A stretch of DNA of 64,000 nucleotides from Nothophaeocryptopus gaeumannii (lineage: Eukaryota > Ascomycota > Dothideomycetes > Mycosphaerellales > Mycosphaerellaceae). The notes beneath the pieces were generated by a model. The model had not been told where the DNA came from, ran no database searches, and saw nothing but the letters and a program-made list of their open reading frames with translations. The DNA lies in contig JASISA010000025.1 in assembly GCA_031771865.1 (NCBI GenBank), positions 1,240,001-1,304,000 of the forward strand. The letters run 5' to 3'. The position numbers and the translations under genes are program-made. Below are positions 11,421-21,546 of the stretch, one piece after another; positions within the stretch are counted from its first letter, which is position 1; every line of letters begins with the position of its first letter.

Positions 11421-13172
11421 ATGGCTACCATGACCTGGGATGGTCCATTTGTGGACCTCGATCCGCTCACCATGCGCACGATTGTCCAGATGCACCTTGA
11501 AGACAGCGAAGAATTGGCTGCAAATGTCAAGGGCAAGCAGCGCGAAGGGGAAAAGACGGACTCGCAGATCGCCATGGAGATGTATATGGGAGATCTCAAA
11601 GAATGCGATGCGTTCCTTGATGACCGCACTATGGCACAGAGTGTCGCAATGGCCATTCTCCGGGACGGTGACATCCTTGCTGAGACTTACAGGCTGGAGC
11701 AGCAAGCCGCGCGCGATCACGAATTGGCCATGCGCATGGATAGTCGTGGTGGTCGCGGCCATCCGAAGGCAGGACCTGCGCCGAAAGAGCGATCATCGAA
11801 GACGCAGAGAAAGGCGCACAAAGATCCGTGGGAAGATCCAGAAATGCTGGCGAAAGTAGCAGCTATTTACATGGAGCCGCCCGAGCAGCACTTGCCTCCA
11901 GCTCCGGTTGACGCGTATGACTCTGACGGCACAGTCGCAGAGTCTTCCACTTGGGCTGCTTCTCGCAATAGCGGCATCAAGCGCCCACGCAAACATTGCA
12001 TTGCTTGTGGTGATGAGAAAGAATTCCACGAGGTCGCTCGCGTTCCTTGCAACCACGAATACTGCCGCGCGTGTCTGGAGGCTCTGTTCACGTTGTCTAT
12101 GAAAGACGAGACTCTGTTCCCGCCTCGTTGTGACCACCAAGAGGTCCCATTGGAGACAGTCCGATTCTTCTTGCCTTCACAGGTGGTCAAGGACTTTGAA
12201 GCGAAGTATGACGAGCTGAGCACCAAGAACCGTACTTACTGCCACGAACAAACGTGCATGACTTTCATTCCGGGGGCAAGCGTTAGTGACGAGCGTGCCA
12301 CTTGTCCAAAATGCCAGAAGACAACTTGTACGATGTGCAAAGGACCCTCGCATTCAGGAGACTGCCCGGATGACGACGCGCTCCAGCAGCTCATCGATAC
12401 TGCCAACAGTAAACAATGGCAGCGATGCTATTCATGCACCAAGTTCGTTGAGCTAGACACTGGTTGCAACCACATATCGTGAAGAATTTCACGTCTCGCT
12501 ATGCTGGGGCTCTAGAGACTAATTATATCTTACAGTTGCACATGTGGAGCTCAATTCTGTTACGTCTGCGGTGCGCGCTGGAGAACATGTTCTTGTGAAC
12601 AATGGGACGAGCAAAGACTGGTCGCGAGAGCCACTGAGCTCGTCGACCGCAATCCCGGACAACGACTTTTCCAGCCTACTCGCATTGACGACGTTCAGCC
12701 TGCCACCCGACCCCCGACCCCCTTGTCGGCTGTGGCCAATGTGTCTGTTGATCCAGGACGACTCGAACGAATGGCGTTGAGCCCTGGTGCCATATCTGCC
12801 TGGCAATCAGACTTTTCTGAACATTCCGAATGGGAGCCAGATTGGTGGCGCGATAATCCAAACCCAATGTCCTCGCCCAGGGAAGAGGAAATTGAGCCAA
12901 GCCTCACACTTCAATGCCCTCCCCTCCCCTCCAGACCTTGGTCGGTTCAGGATGAGACGCCTCCTTTGGATGAAAGTATCGCACGCAGCACCAGAATCGC
13001 TGAGGCAATTGAGCAACTGCGGAACAATCATGCTTGCGGTCACGAACGATGGCGCTGGGTCCGGGGCAGACACCAGTGCGAGGAATGTCGCCATGTGCTG
13101 AAAGAATACATCTTTGAATGTCGACAGTGTAACCTGCAGGCTTGCAACCGCTGCCGACGCAACAGGTTGTGA
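11421..13172 (+). CDS. RBR-type (RING1-IBR-RING2) E3 ubiquitin ligase
   Basis: Two exons, 11421-12478 and 12536-13172, 564 residues. The ATG at 11421 (MATMTWDGPFVDLD) is preferred over an upstream in-frame ATG at 11208. The intron 12479-12535 (GTGAAG to TTACAG) rejoins phase 2 in the middle of RING2. An acidic/basic N-terminal region carries coiled-coil potential. RING1 starts CIACGDEKEFHEV and includes PCNHEYCRACLEALF. The IBR follows (CPKCQKTTCTMCKG). RING2 contains TGCNHISCTCGAQFCYVCG, whose first Cys matches the catalytic thioester Cys of RBR ligases. After a Ser/Pro-rich linker the protein ends with a Cys-rich module (HERWRW, CEEC, FECRQC, ACNRC) seen in fungal relatives. A second copy of that module lies in frame after the TGA. 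Confidence 0.88.
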
Positions 13173-13187
13173 CTGGCTGTTATCATC

Positions 13188-13355
13188 CGTTGCCGCAGAG
13201 ATTGTCTTCAGATATCTGTGGCTTATGAGCACGAGAGATGGCTTTGGACCGGGTGCAGGAACCGATGTGAGATCTGTGGGCGTCGCTCGAAGGGCAATGT
13301 CTTTGAATGCCGCACCTGTCATGTGCAGGCGTGCTTGCGATGTAAGCATAAATAA
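13188..13355 (+). other. Second Cys-rich module, in frame downstream of the RBR stop
   Basis: Bases 13173-13355 stay open in the same frame as the RBR gene after its TGA (13170-13172) and end at TAA (13353-13355). The translation from 13230 repeats the C-terminal module of the ligase: HERWLWTG, CEIC, then FECRTCHVQACLRC, against HERWRWV, CEEC and FECRQCNLQACNRC upstream. It could be a C-terminal extension reached by splicing (for example donor GTTGTG at 13165 with an AG near 13236, which keeps phase) or by stop readthrough (context TGA-CTG). It could also be a tandem duplicate now left non-coding. The sequence alone does not decide. Confidence 0.55.
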
Positions 13356-14011
13356 TGGAATGACAGCTGAAAAAACATACAGGCATCTTCGAAGTGAATC
13401 CCGACAGTCAACTTCGACAATGCAGCTTTCATGGGCGCCTTTCAGCTGTCTCTACCCATTCAACGTAGGTTCCACAGTATAGCGATCTCACTCGATTCTC
13501 TTAAGGAGGCAACATCGAACGGAAGGAGGTCGAAAAGTTATAATAGGCTGCAAGTAAGCGTAGTCAACCGATCGTTCGAAATCAAATATAGTGCTTGAAT
13601 CTAGTTGCATAACTAGGTAGGCACTAGTAACAAGGTAAGGCTCTGTAGATATGGACTATCCTCCACACTACTACCTTCGTAGATAGTACATCTTAGAGCG
13701 AGCTAGGAGAGGGATTTCTAGAGTTGACTGTAGAAGTGGACTGTCCGGATGCACTTCAAGGCATCTTGGCCTGAGGCAAACGGCGCCAAGGACTGTCCAA
13801 GCTGCATCGAGAGCCACCCCGCGAGCGCCGTACCGAATCTGCCGAGCATGAAGCTGTTTCCGGAACGTGGTACTACCACTCAACATATGATATTGGTGCC
13901 ACAACGATTCTACAGTGGAGCTGTGGTGTTAATGGGCCCGCGTCCACCGACTCTTGAAAAAGTTTGTTGAGATTCAGACCCCGTCTTTTTCCAACTTCTC
14001 AAGCAGCAACA
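13356..14011. other. Intergenic region upstream of the SDR gene
   Basis: No credible coding region was seen. It probably carries the 3' UTR of the RBR gene and the promoter of the SDR at 14012. The stretch 13540-13730 is locally AT-rich, with many stop codons on both strands. Confidence 0.5.
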
Positions 14012-14914
14012 ATGACGCCCGACAGACAACGATGGGCGCTCATTACCGGTGCTAGCCCGGGTGGCATGGGCGAAGCCGAAGCAACCGCCTTCCTCAAGCG
14101 TGGAATCAACGTAATTGCGACCTCAATCGAAACAATAGCGATCGAGCATGTCAGTCCGGCTTCAGGCAGCAAAGATGGATTTCTGGTCCGCCTATACCTG
14201 GATGTCACATCAGCGAAGTCGATAGCTGCCGCTGTGAGGCAGACACACCAACTCACGGACGGCAAGCTGGATTTTCTCCTCAACAACGCTGGCTATGGGT
14301 ACCACATGCCGCTCCTGGACACGGACATTGAGCAGGCGAGGAAGATGTACGAGGTCAATGTTTGGGGTCTCCTGGCTGTAACCCAGGCATTCTTCCCCAT
14401 GCTCCGAGCAGCAAAAGGCACGATTGCCAACCAAAGCAGCGTTTCTGGCCTGCAAAACTTCAGCCGGCCCTTCATGGGCGTTTACTCCAGCTCCAAAGCA
14501 GCTGTCCTCAGCTTGACGTCGACTATGCGTGTTGAGTTTGCGCCGTTCGATGTGAAAGTGGTCGCTTTGATCACTTCTGCTGTCAAGACTGAGTTCTTTC
14601 GGAATCGGGTTGGTGGTCAGCTACCAGACTCTTCGATCTATCATCCGATAAAGAAGCAGGCAGAGGCGACGATGGGACTCTCCATCAGTGGTGGGAACGG
14701 GCAGGACCGACATGTAGTCGCCGAGGGAACCATTGACGAGCTCCTGAAAGATCCTCTTCCGGTGTACATTAAGAAGGGATATTTGGCCAGTCTTATCTTT
14801 CTGTTACACTGGCTTCTCCCGGTGTGGCTTTTAGATGTCCTCGACTCTCGGGGTAGTGACTTCGGTCACTTGAAAGAACTGCTTGCGAGTGTCGAGGAAG
14901 ACAAAATCAAGTGA
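14012..14914 (+). CDS. Short-chain dehydrogenase/reductase, AYR1-like
   Basis: Single-exon protein of 300 residues starting at MTPDRQRWALITG; the in-frame ATG at 13964 would add an unlikely tail. The NAD(P)-binding motif is TGASPGGMG (residues 12-20), the structural motif LLNNAGYG, the catalytic Ser lies in NQSSVSG, and the active-site pair is YSSSK. A hydrophobic C-terminal segment (YLASLIFLLHWLLPVWLLDVL) suggests membrane association. This fits 1-acyldihydroxyacetone-phosphate reductases (AYR1 class), found on lipid droplets and ER, although many fungal SDRs of unknown substrate share this layout. The call to family is firm; the substrate is an inference. Confidence 0.82.
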   Translation: MTPDRQRWALITGASPGGMGEAEATAFLKRGINVIATSIETIAIEHVSPASGSKDGFLVRLYLDVTSAKSIAAAVRQTHQLTDGKLDFLLNNAGYGYHMPLLDTDIEQARKMYEVNVWGLLAVTQAFFPMLRAAKGTIANQSSVSGLQNFSRPFMGVYSSSKAAVLSLTSTMRVEFAPFDVKVVALITSAVKTEFFRNRVGGQLPDSSIYHPIKKQAEATMGLSISGGNGQDRHVVAEGTIDELLKDPLPVYIKKGYLASLIFLLHWLLPVWLLDVLDSRGSDFGHLKELLASVEEDKIK

Positions 14915-15075
14915 CGGGATCCTCCTCCTTCAGGGTTATCATTTGGCCTGCGGAGACCCGTATATGCAGCTATCTCTCTAAAGGTATCTGAAGACCATGT
15001 CTCATGGTAAGTCATTTGGTATGGCATGACAGGATGACGCTGACGCCGATATCAGTCTGCTCGCTCGCTCTCCCT

Positions 15076-15964
15076 CTACTGCGATGATGTCTCGCTCATT
15101 GCCTTCTCGACCTGCAGCACTGAATGCTGAGCGGCGCTCTTGGTCTTCTTTTTGCGACGCCAAAAAAAGAATGCCGCGACGGCGATGATAGCAACTCCTG
15201 AGAGAGACCCAAAAACAGCACCTGCAATAGCGTCACCAGACAGACTGCCATCGTTTTGTTGCAGCTCGGGATGAGGATTGCTACCATCCGGAGCCGTAGT
15301 GGTAACATTTACGGCCCCATCAGTCTGCACATCAGGCTTTTCTTTCGTCGCGTTGAAGCACGGAATACGCTCATCAAATGCTGAGGTGTCGACGTAAGTG
15401 ATATCTGTGCAAGCCCGGAATGTGTCTTGAGATTGCTCTTCAGCAAGGTAGAAAAACATGAATGTCGCGTTTGTGCCGGCGGTGACGTTCGATGGCGGGC
15501 TGGGTGCGACGATGCAAGTGTGGCCGAGGCCGAGATCGCCGACTCGTTGCGGTCCATAGAAGATCGAGAAGTCATTGACAGATATTGGGTCTGCTGTGGT
15601 GTCAGTGTCTTGACGTGCCGGAACGGGAGTACCGATACCCACCATTGAGGTAAGACACGCCAACGTGCACAGCGCGAGTCTCATTCTGAGCGACCAATGC
15701 AAGTCTGCCGTTCGCTGCAAGAAGTTAGCGACTGCTATCTGCGTTGAATCTGGTAACATGCGACTCACTGAGGGGAAACTCGGTCCTGTTTCCAGGCCCA
15801 CTGCTGGAGCCACATGGAGGTGTATGGTCCGCTTCTGCCGACCACGGTCTATCTGGTGGCCACATAAACGCGACTGGACCCATATCGTTGGAAAATATGG
15901 GAGTGTTGCCTATGGCTGTGGTAGCCATCACAGCCAGGACCGCGAGAATGGAGTTGGCGTGCAT
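15076..15964 (-). CDS. Bim1/X325-type (LPMO-like) membrane-anchored secreted protein
   Basis: Three exons: 15769-15964, 15643-15714 and 15076-15590, 260 residues. Both introns are well formed: GTGAGT with GCTAAC branch and TTGCAG, then GTGGGT with CACTGAC branch and ACAGCAG. The splice reading gives a signal peptide (MHANSILAVLAVMATTAIG), then GPVAFMWPPDRPW, CGSSSGPGNRTEFPL, NGRLALVAQNETRAVHV and LNDPISVNDFSIFYG. These are the hallmarks of the X325/Bim1-like domain. Four Cys (CGSS, HTCIV, ACTD, IPCF) could form two disulfides, and there are several N-glycosylation sequons. A TM helix and a basic tail (FFFWRRKKKTK) follow. The family is related to copper-binding LPMO folds with roles in copper acquisition. 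No His lies next to MGP, where a mature N-terminal copper ligand would be expected. Confidence 0.8.
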
Positions 15965-16892
15965 CTTGGCTAGTGTTTCTGCCGTTCCAAGTCAATCGAC
16001 CTGTCCTTAAGATTGCCAGAAAGGTGTACGACTCAACGCTCGAAGGTCGAAGAAGTTGAGTGGGAGCGTGGGAGAAGCTTCCCTTGCCATGAGCAAGGAT
16101 ATATGCTCATTTCGAAGGCAACAACGACATGCCGCGTTGCTCCTTCTGCGAGACATGGCTGTGATGCGACTGCAGGGCGAGGATGCCAAATGCTACTGGT
16201 ACACTGCAACCATTGAAGAGATCAGGCAGCCACTCCGGTGCGTCGCTGTATAGTCTGATGCTGTACATTTCAAGAATGCCGAGGTGACTAGGATCTTACA
16301 AGAATCCCATCTGGCAGTCACTCACGATGGAATGCGGTCGTTGTCTTTTCTCACCCCCTCATGTCCAACTTGAAGCAACTTGCACGTGAAAAGTGGGGCT
16401 CGTCCGCCCACACTCTGGATCGCTCTTTTCGACCGCTCCCTCTGGCGAACGTACCCTACAGCGATCAGCAACACGGAGAAAGCGAGGACATGCAGAGCGT
16501 CGTATGAAGGCCTCGCAATGGACGGCGGTCAGCGTAGCCTTAGGCTTCAGGCAGCACCATTCGATGCCTTTCTGGTGGATGGCGGTCAAATCCCTGCAAT
16601 ATCGAAGCTTATCACCCATGAATCAGGCACCAGAACTCAGAACTCTTTATCCAATTTGTCCTTATGAGGAAAGAGGAGTCGTTTTCTGATTGTGTTGACA
16701 ATGTGAAGCATTCGTGGTTCTCGCATGCAAACTGAGTAGGATGTTCAGCTCGCTTGCGACGCCTCCACGTCACAATGTCGTTTGCTGGCATACAAACGAG
16801 TACAAATACGAATGAGGAGCAGGCCGATAGCTGATACAGATTACAACAACACCTTCTCAACAACACACAATCAATCTCAAGGATCACGTTTC
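15965..16892. other. Divergent promoter region
   Basis: This spacer lies between the Bim1-like gene (minus) and the small Cys-rich gene (plus). The frames here are short and overlap on both strands without motifs. It should contain both promoters. Confidence 0.45.
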
Positions 16893-17374
16893 ATGGGCTC
16901 GAAAATGTCCACCGACAAAGACGGCAACAAAAACTGCTCGAACATGAAAGATTCAAAGCACTGCAACAATTGCTCAAACTGTACCGCCCCCCAAACACAA
17001 GCCCAAGCTCAAGCCCAACAATCTCAACAAACAAAATACTCTATCGACACGTCCTTCCGCATGCCATACATTCATCGCTTACCAGCTCATTTGGACCAGG
17101 CACCCGGGCCGTCGGCTGCAGCTACTCCAGCAACCTCACAGACTGCACAAACGTCAACTACAGCAGCAACTGTACGTAAAGCGCCTTCTCCGAGAAGTCG
17201 AACGATTCCCTCGTAAGCACGGTGGAGTCTTGGAATTCTGGCTGATTCGGGGACGGCGTTTGATTAGGCACCGATTGCGAGGATTGCGACAATTGCTCCA
17301 ACTGTTCGGATTCGAGCGGGTTGAAGAATGCGAGCAACCAGCATGGCGTTCATCAGAAGGAAGATTTGAAGTGA
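16893..17374 (+). CDS. Small Cys-x-x-Cys / Asn-rich repeat protein (88 aa)
   Basis: Rebuilt from three exons: 16893-16980, 17100-17171 and 17268-17374, all joined in phase 1 with GTACCG/GTACGT donors and CCAG/TTAG acceptors. Each junction regenerates a TGC Cys codon, and the frame stays open only through this splicing. The product starts MGSKMSTDKDGNKNCSN. It continues with HCNNCSNC, then LTDCTNVNYSSNC, then TDCEDCDNCSNCSDSSG, and ends GVHQKEDLK. Thirteen or so Cys recur with mostly two-residue spacing, with Asn, Asp and Ser between them. There is no signal peptide or TM segment. The pattern suggests metal binding (metallothionein-like) or a short ladder-like repeat fold. I do not recognise a named family. 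Introns of 119 and 96 nt are longer than most neighbours', so the splice model needs transcript support. Confidence 0.6.
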
Positions 17375-17684
17375 TAGATGTAGAAGACTTTGAGGGTATT
17401 GCGATGGATGATTGGGCAATGATGTGATGAGGAGACGCGAGGGCGATAAGGAATTTGTCACGATGGACCACACTCATTTAAAAACAACAATCGAAACGAA
17501 TCGGGGGCTGTAGGACCCTCAATTGGGTCAACAACTCCAGAGAAATCTTTCAACGAGTACCTTCTCGATTGGTTTTCCTATTTTTATACTACATCCGCGT
17601 GTTTTCATCCCAGACACCTAACGCCTTGACGACCTAGTATTGCAGCTTCATCCGCGCCCTTCAGTCGATCTATTGCCGAGATAC

Positions 17685-19523
17685 TTACCACGGACCTCCT
17701 CGACCCGGTCGATCTCCATTGCCGTTCTGATAGCCTCTCAGAAGCGCCACGTCCGTAGCAATAACCGTAGGCGTGGTCGATGTATCAGAAGTCGTACTAG
17801 TGTCCGAAGTCGATGTAGTGTCGGTAGTGCTCGTGCCAGAAGTAGACTCCACTGTTACAGTAGGCTCTGCCGTGGTCGCTGTCGAGCTGTTCGGAGTAGG
17901 AGCAATAACAGGACTACCCGACCCATCAACGCCCCTAATCCTCAAAGTCACCGAATCACACGTATTGTCATCCCAAACCCCCGGCGCCGCCAGCCCCAGA
18001 TATCGATTACTTTCCGGACACAATCCAAAAACCGCACCCTCAGTCGTTCCATTTGTGCTGTTCGCACTCCCGAACGGATAATCACACCTCAGCGGATTAT
18101 TCCCGCATACCGTGCATGTCGGGACTAAGTCTCCGGAGGCGGTGATGTCGGAAGAGAGGAAGAGATATGGTTCGGGGGCGCGATTGCTCCCGACCGCGAC
18201 GTAGTTGTTGTCGCGGTCGAAGAGACGGCCGGTGTCGTCGATGGCGAAGCTGTCGGCGTCCGACGGATCTGTTGTGAAGCTGACGAAGGGGCCGCGGAAG
18301 TTGGGGTTGTTGACTTCGGTGGCTCTGGCGTAGTGGGTGGTGCCGGTAGTGACATAGTAGACCCGGAAAGCTGAGGGTGTTGTGGAGGGGACGTTGACTG
18401 TTGTTGTGACTATGGAGCTAATGGTTGCAGTTGAAGTGATGGTTCGGGGGACCTAAGAGATTGGTTAGTTGCAGGCATGATACTTTGCATCTTGTGAGTC
18501 TAACCGTCGTGTTTGCACTTTCACTCGAGAACCGCGTAATCGTGGTAGTGGCAATGAAAGAAGTGCTCGTAATGGTCCTGACGGCGGAACTGATGCCGCT
18601 GCGAACCTGAGATATCATCAGCGCTGACCCAGAAGTCTCGTATCTCCCTCAACGTACCGTTCTAGTCGTTGTCGGTCCACCAGACACAAATTCAGTTTCG
18701 ACTGAAGTAGTCGTGACTGTAGCCGCTGCTCCAATACATCCGCAAGCCGTTCTGATGCCTTCTGACCCCCAGGAATTGTCGATGTTCGAGGCTAGAGTTG
18801 CGAAGCCTGGGCACGAGGAAGAAGTAGCCTGCCTTCTCCGGAGTACATCAGTCGTAGGTCCTGCGACAGCGCTCGATGCAGGACAGGTCGACGATGTGAC
18901 GGTACTAGTTCAAAGTCAGCTGGCTATCGATTTCAATATCAGCATGCTTCTTACACAGTCTCGTAATCGGTCGTGCGGACAGTTGATGTGACAATACCAC
19001 TCGTGATCGTCTGGTAGTCGGTCGTAGTGCTAAGTCAGTCAGCTGGAGAGGTACTATAGATGAGAGAGGAGGATCCTTATCACTTCGTTGTTCTCGCTGT
19101 AGAGGTTCTGCAAAGCAAGTCAGTCGGCGTCCAAAGCAGCTATGATCATCGCCATGACCTACCTTCTAATCACTCTGGTGGTCGTGCTGGTGAAAACGGT
19201 AGTTGAAGGCCGGGTAGTGGTCCTAGTAGTTGTCGAAGTCCTTTGATTTTATCAGTCTCGATGTCCCGGTCACGCTTAGACTGCAGGTGGCATAAGTACC
19301 GAGTCACAGTGGAAAAGATCGTCTCCCTCGGTGGCAGCTTAGAGCATAGAGAAGACACAGATACGGTATTGGCTTGCCCGAGACACGATACCGACTTCGC
19401 CAATCCGCGGGTGCCAGATGGACATGCTGAAGACGTGGTCTGTCTTCGATCGAGTGCTGGCTGCGGCACCGCAATAGCGAGGGATGCCAATGAAAGAAGT
19501 AGAAAGCTGCTAATGCCAAACAT
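17685..19523 (-). CDS. Ser/Thr-rich secreted cell-wall-type protein, seven exons
   Basis: Rebuilt as exons 19300-19523, 19163-19240, 19084-19107 (24 nt), 18955-19029, 18658-18904, 18505-18606 and 17685-18452, about 505 residues. All introns are GT-AG of 50-59 nt with CTGAC/CTAAC-like branch sites and consistent phase. The N-terminus is a signal peptide (MFGISSFLLLSLASLAIAVP) followed by a dibasic site (DRRQ), suggesting Kex2 cleavage. Thr-rich tracts (TSTTTRTTTRPSTTVF) and a Cys-containing segment (CPGFATLASNIDNSWG, TACGCIG) follow. A folded domain of about 150 residues carries paired Cys (CTVCGNNPLRC, LCPESNRYLG). A second Ser/Thr tail precedes GRGGPW. It is likely an O-glycosylated extracellular or wall protein; I cannot name the domain. 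The stop TAA overlaps a GTAAGT donor, so a spliced alternative ending SSRR with stop at 17618-17620 is possible. Confidence 0.72.
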
Positions 19524-20231
19524 CTTTGCGGTTCGTCAAAACGAGAGTGAGTAGCCTTGTATCGGGAAAAGGAGCACACAGTCATTGAGCTTGACAAGAT
19601 ATATATCTTCTCACAACCTCGCCCGCCCATACAGTCGGAAATGAGCGCAAGTTCACAGCAGATCCTGCCGGCGCCCAGCTCGATCCAAAGCAGCATGGTG
19701 AGTTCCACCTCTGCTGAGCAGTACCGGCTTGTCACAGCTTGCACTTGTTGGTACTCATATCCGCACGAATCAAGGCCGTTCCAGAGAGGCGGACAGCAGG
19801 AGGTTGACGGTCATGAGATCGAAGCAGCTGGCAATTCCTCGTAGTGGCTTCCAGCTTGTGAGTCCGAGGCGCAAAGTCCGTAACATTCGAGATCCAAGTT
19901 GATAGAAGCCGGCAGACGTGAGCGCTGCGCACGGACTGTTTCTTTATGTACCCCATGCATGAGACACTTCTGAAGTTGCAGTATGACAACGCCTTCGTGT
20001 AGCGAGAGAGCCGAATAGGCTTGGTGGTGAGACCGTGTACTCTCAGGTACGGACAGAGACAAAGACTGAAGTAAAGTCGCAGATTGAAAGGACCGACATC
20101 CGAGCATCTGGTGAAGGATTGTGGTGCGCCTGTCCGAAGTATTTCTGATGAAACCGAAGTGGTGAGCTTAGCGAGATGAGTGAGCAAGAGAGGCTTTGGT
20201 GTAGCCATCGAATATGAGAAGCTCTTCGACA
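19524..20231. other. Intergenic region
   Basis: It lies between the start of the secreted protein gene and the 3' end of the MFS pseudogene. A 166-codon open frame on the minus strand (19732-20232) abuts the pseudogene but shows no motif or family resemblance, so it is not called. Promoter of the 19523 gene is expected on its left side. Confidence 0.4.
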
Positions 20232-21546
20232 CTATGGCATGTATCGGAATGTTCGTCGCTCCTTGTCAGTCAAGTTCTGCCAGGCGGTAGAGTCAGCTCC
20301 AGAAGCGGCATCATCCGCGAAAAGCTCTGTTTTGCCATACTTGGCGTCGCGGCTGCGGTTTAATAGCCAGTAGCAAATGCCCATAACTAGGCACAACACA
20401 GCCGTTGCAGCTTGCGTGGACAGGAAGACCACCTTTGCCACTAGTCCGCCTGGCGCACTGAGAAGGGTTGCCTGTGGTGGCGAGAAGCCGAATCCAGCGA
20501 TGACTTGGGAAATGAAGGATAGCGTGAACCGGTGGATATCATGCAGAGAGTCGTCAGGATCGTGAACATCGAGATCTGAGGGTCGCGCAGAGCTTCGAGA
20601 AGGTGTCTGGTTTTGAATGTCGTACTTCTGATACCTGTCTTGTTGGCCGTAACATGTCTCAGAAGTGTCACCTTTTCATTCTCTGACAGAAAACGCACCT
20701 TCATTGGCGTATCAGGGAGCAGCCAGAGTAGCCACAGGCCGAAGAGAGCACTGATACCACCCAAGAGGGCACAGAGAATCCTCCAGCCCGCAATGGCTGC
20801 GCGTTGGACGTGCTGGAAGCCAGAAGATAGAAGGGCCCTCCACCACGATGGTGGTACCAATGGACACGCCCATGAGCATGAAGCGAGAACCAGATCGATC
20901 CTTGCGATAGTATTGGCCGATGATGAGTGCGACGGACGGCTGAACGGCACTTTCGAACAGGCCGATGAAGATACGAGTACCTATGAGCCCTTTGCTCATT
21001 CGAGTCGCAGCCATGCACGCCATCACGATGCCCTATATATCACCAGACATCCGTCCGATGCTCGTCTGATACTTCTTGAGCGCGCCATACGTACCCAACC
21101 AACACAGTTCGCGGCAAGCCATTTTCCGGCAGGAAACTTGTTCAGAGCATATAGGTTGGGCAACTCCGCAGCAAGCGAAGCAACGAAGAGGGCCATGGCA
21201 GCATTTGAGTAATCGCTCACGGAGAGTTCAAGATCTTTCCGCAGACCCATGAGAGCGGTATACTATGCGGCCAGAGTGTTAGCATGCCGAAGGCATTGTA
21301 TTTGTGAGCGCCCTTACGCTCAGCACTCCCTTATCCATCCCTTGGATGAAGTAGGCAAAGAATAGCGATGGCATGATGTGCCAATCGACCTTGCGATATA
21401 CCTTGTTAATGTCAGCATCGCCATGGTCGCCCGCTTGAAGATGTTGTTGTAGGTATTGGTGGGCTTTCGTCAAGATCTTCGGATTCTGCAGCAGGTGACG
21501 TGGACGCAGACACCCTCGTGTGCTCCTTAGCGTCAGGGAACGCCAT
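20232..21546 (-). pseudogene. Decayed DAL5/allantoate-permease-type MFS transporter
   Basis: Two normal introns survive (21263-21317 with GTAAGG, GCTAAC and CATAG; 21033-21094 with GTACGT and TATAG). They join GMDKGVLS to YTALMGLRKDLEL, and AANCVGW to GIVMACMAATR, as in anion:cation symporter (DAL5) proteins. Three single-base frame breaks disrupt the rest. Near 21470 an extra base sits between EDLD and KAHQYLQQ. Near 20838 an extra C separates VVEG from LLSSGFQHV. Near 20528 a missing T shifts ISTG to FTLSFISQV. In addition the loop after TM7 (LLSAPGGLVA) runs straight into TM12 (VVFLSTQAATAVLC), so roughly 120 residues covering TM8-TM11 are gone. The product could not be a working carrier. 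The internal deletion argues against sequencing error alone. Confidence 0.8.

Noticed and set aside
17640..18128. Arg/Ser-rich plus-strand frame
   Set aside because: Antisense of the Ser/Thr-rich secreted protein; the pattern arises from reverse reading of ACN/TCN codons.
19732..20232. 166-codon minus-strand frame
   Set aside because: No recognisable motif, no start context or splice logic, and no resemblance to neighbours. Left as intergenic.
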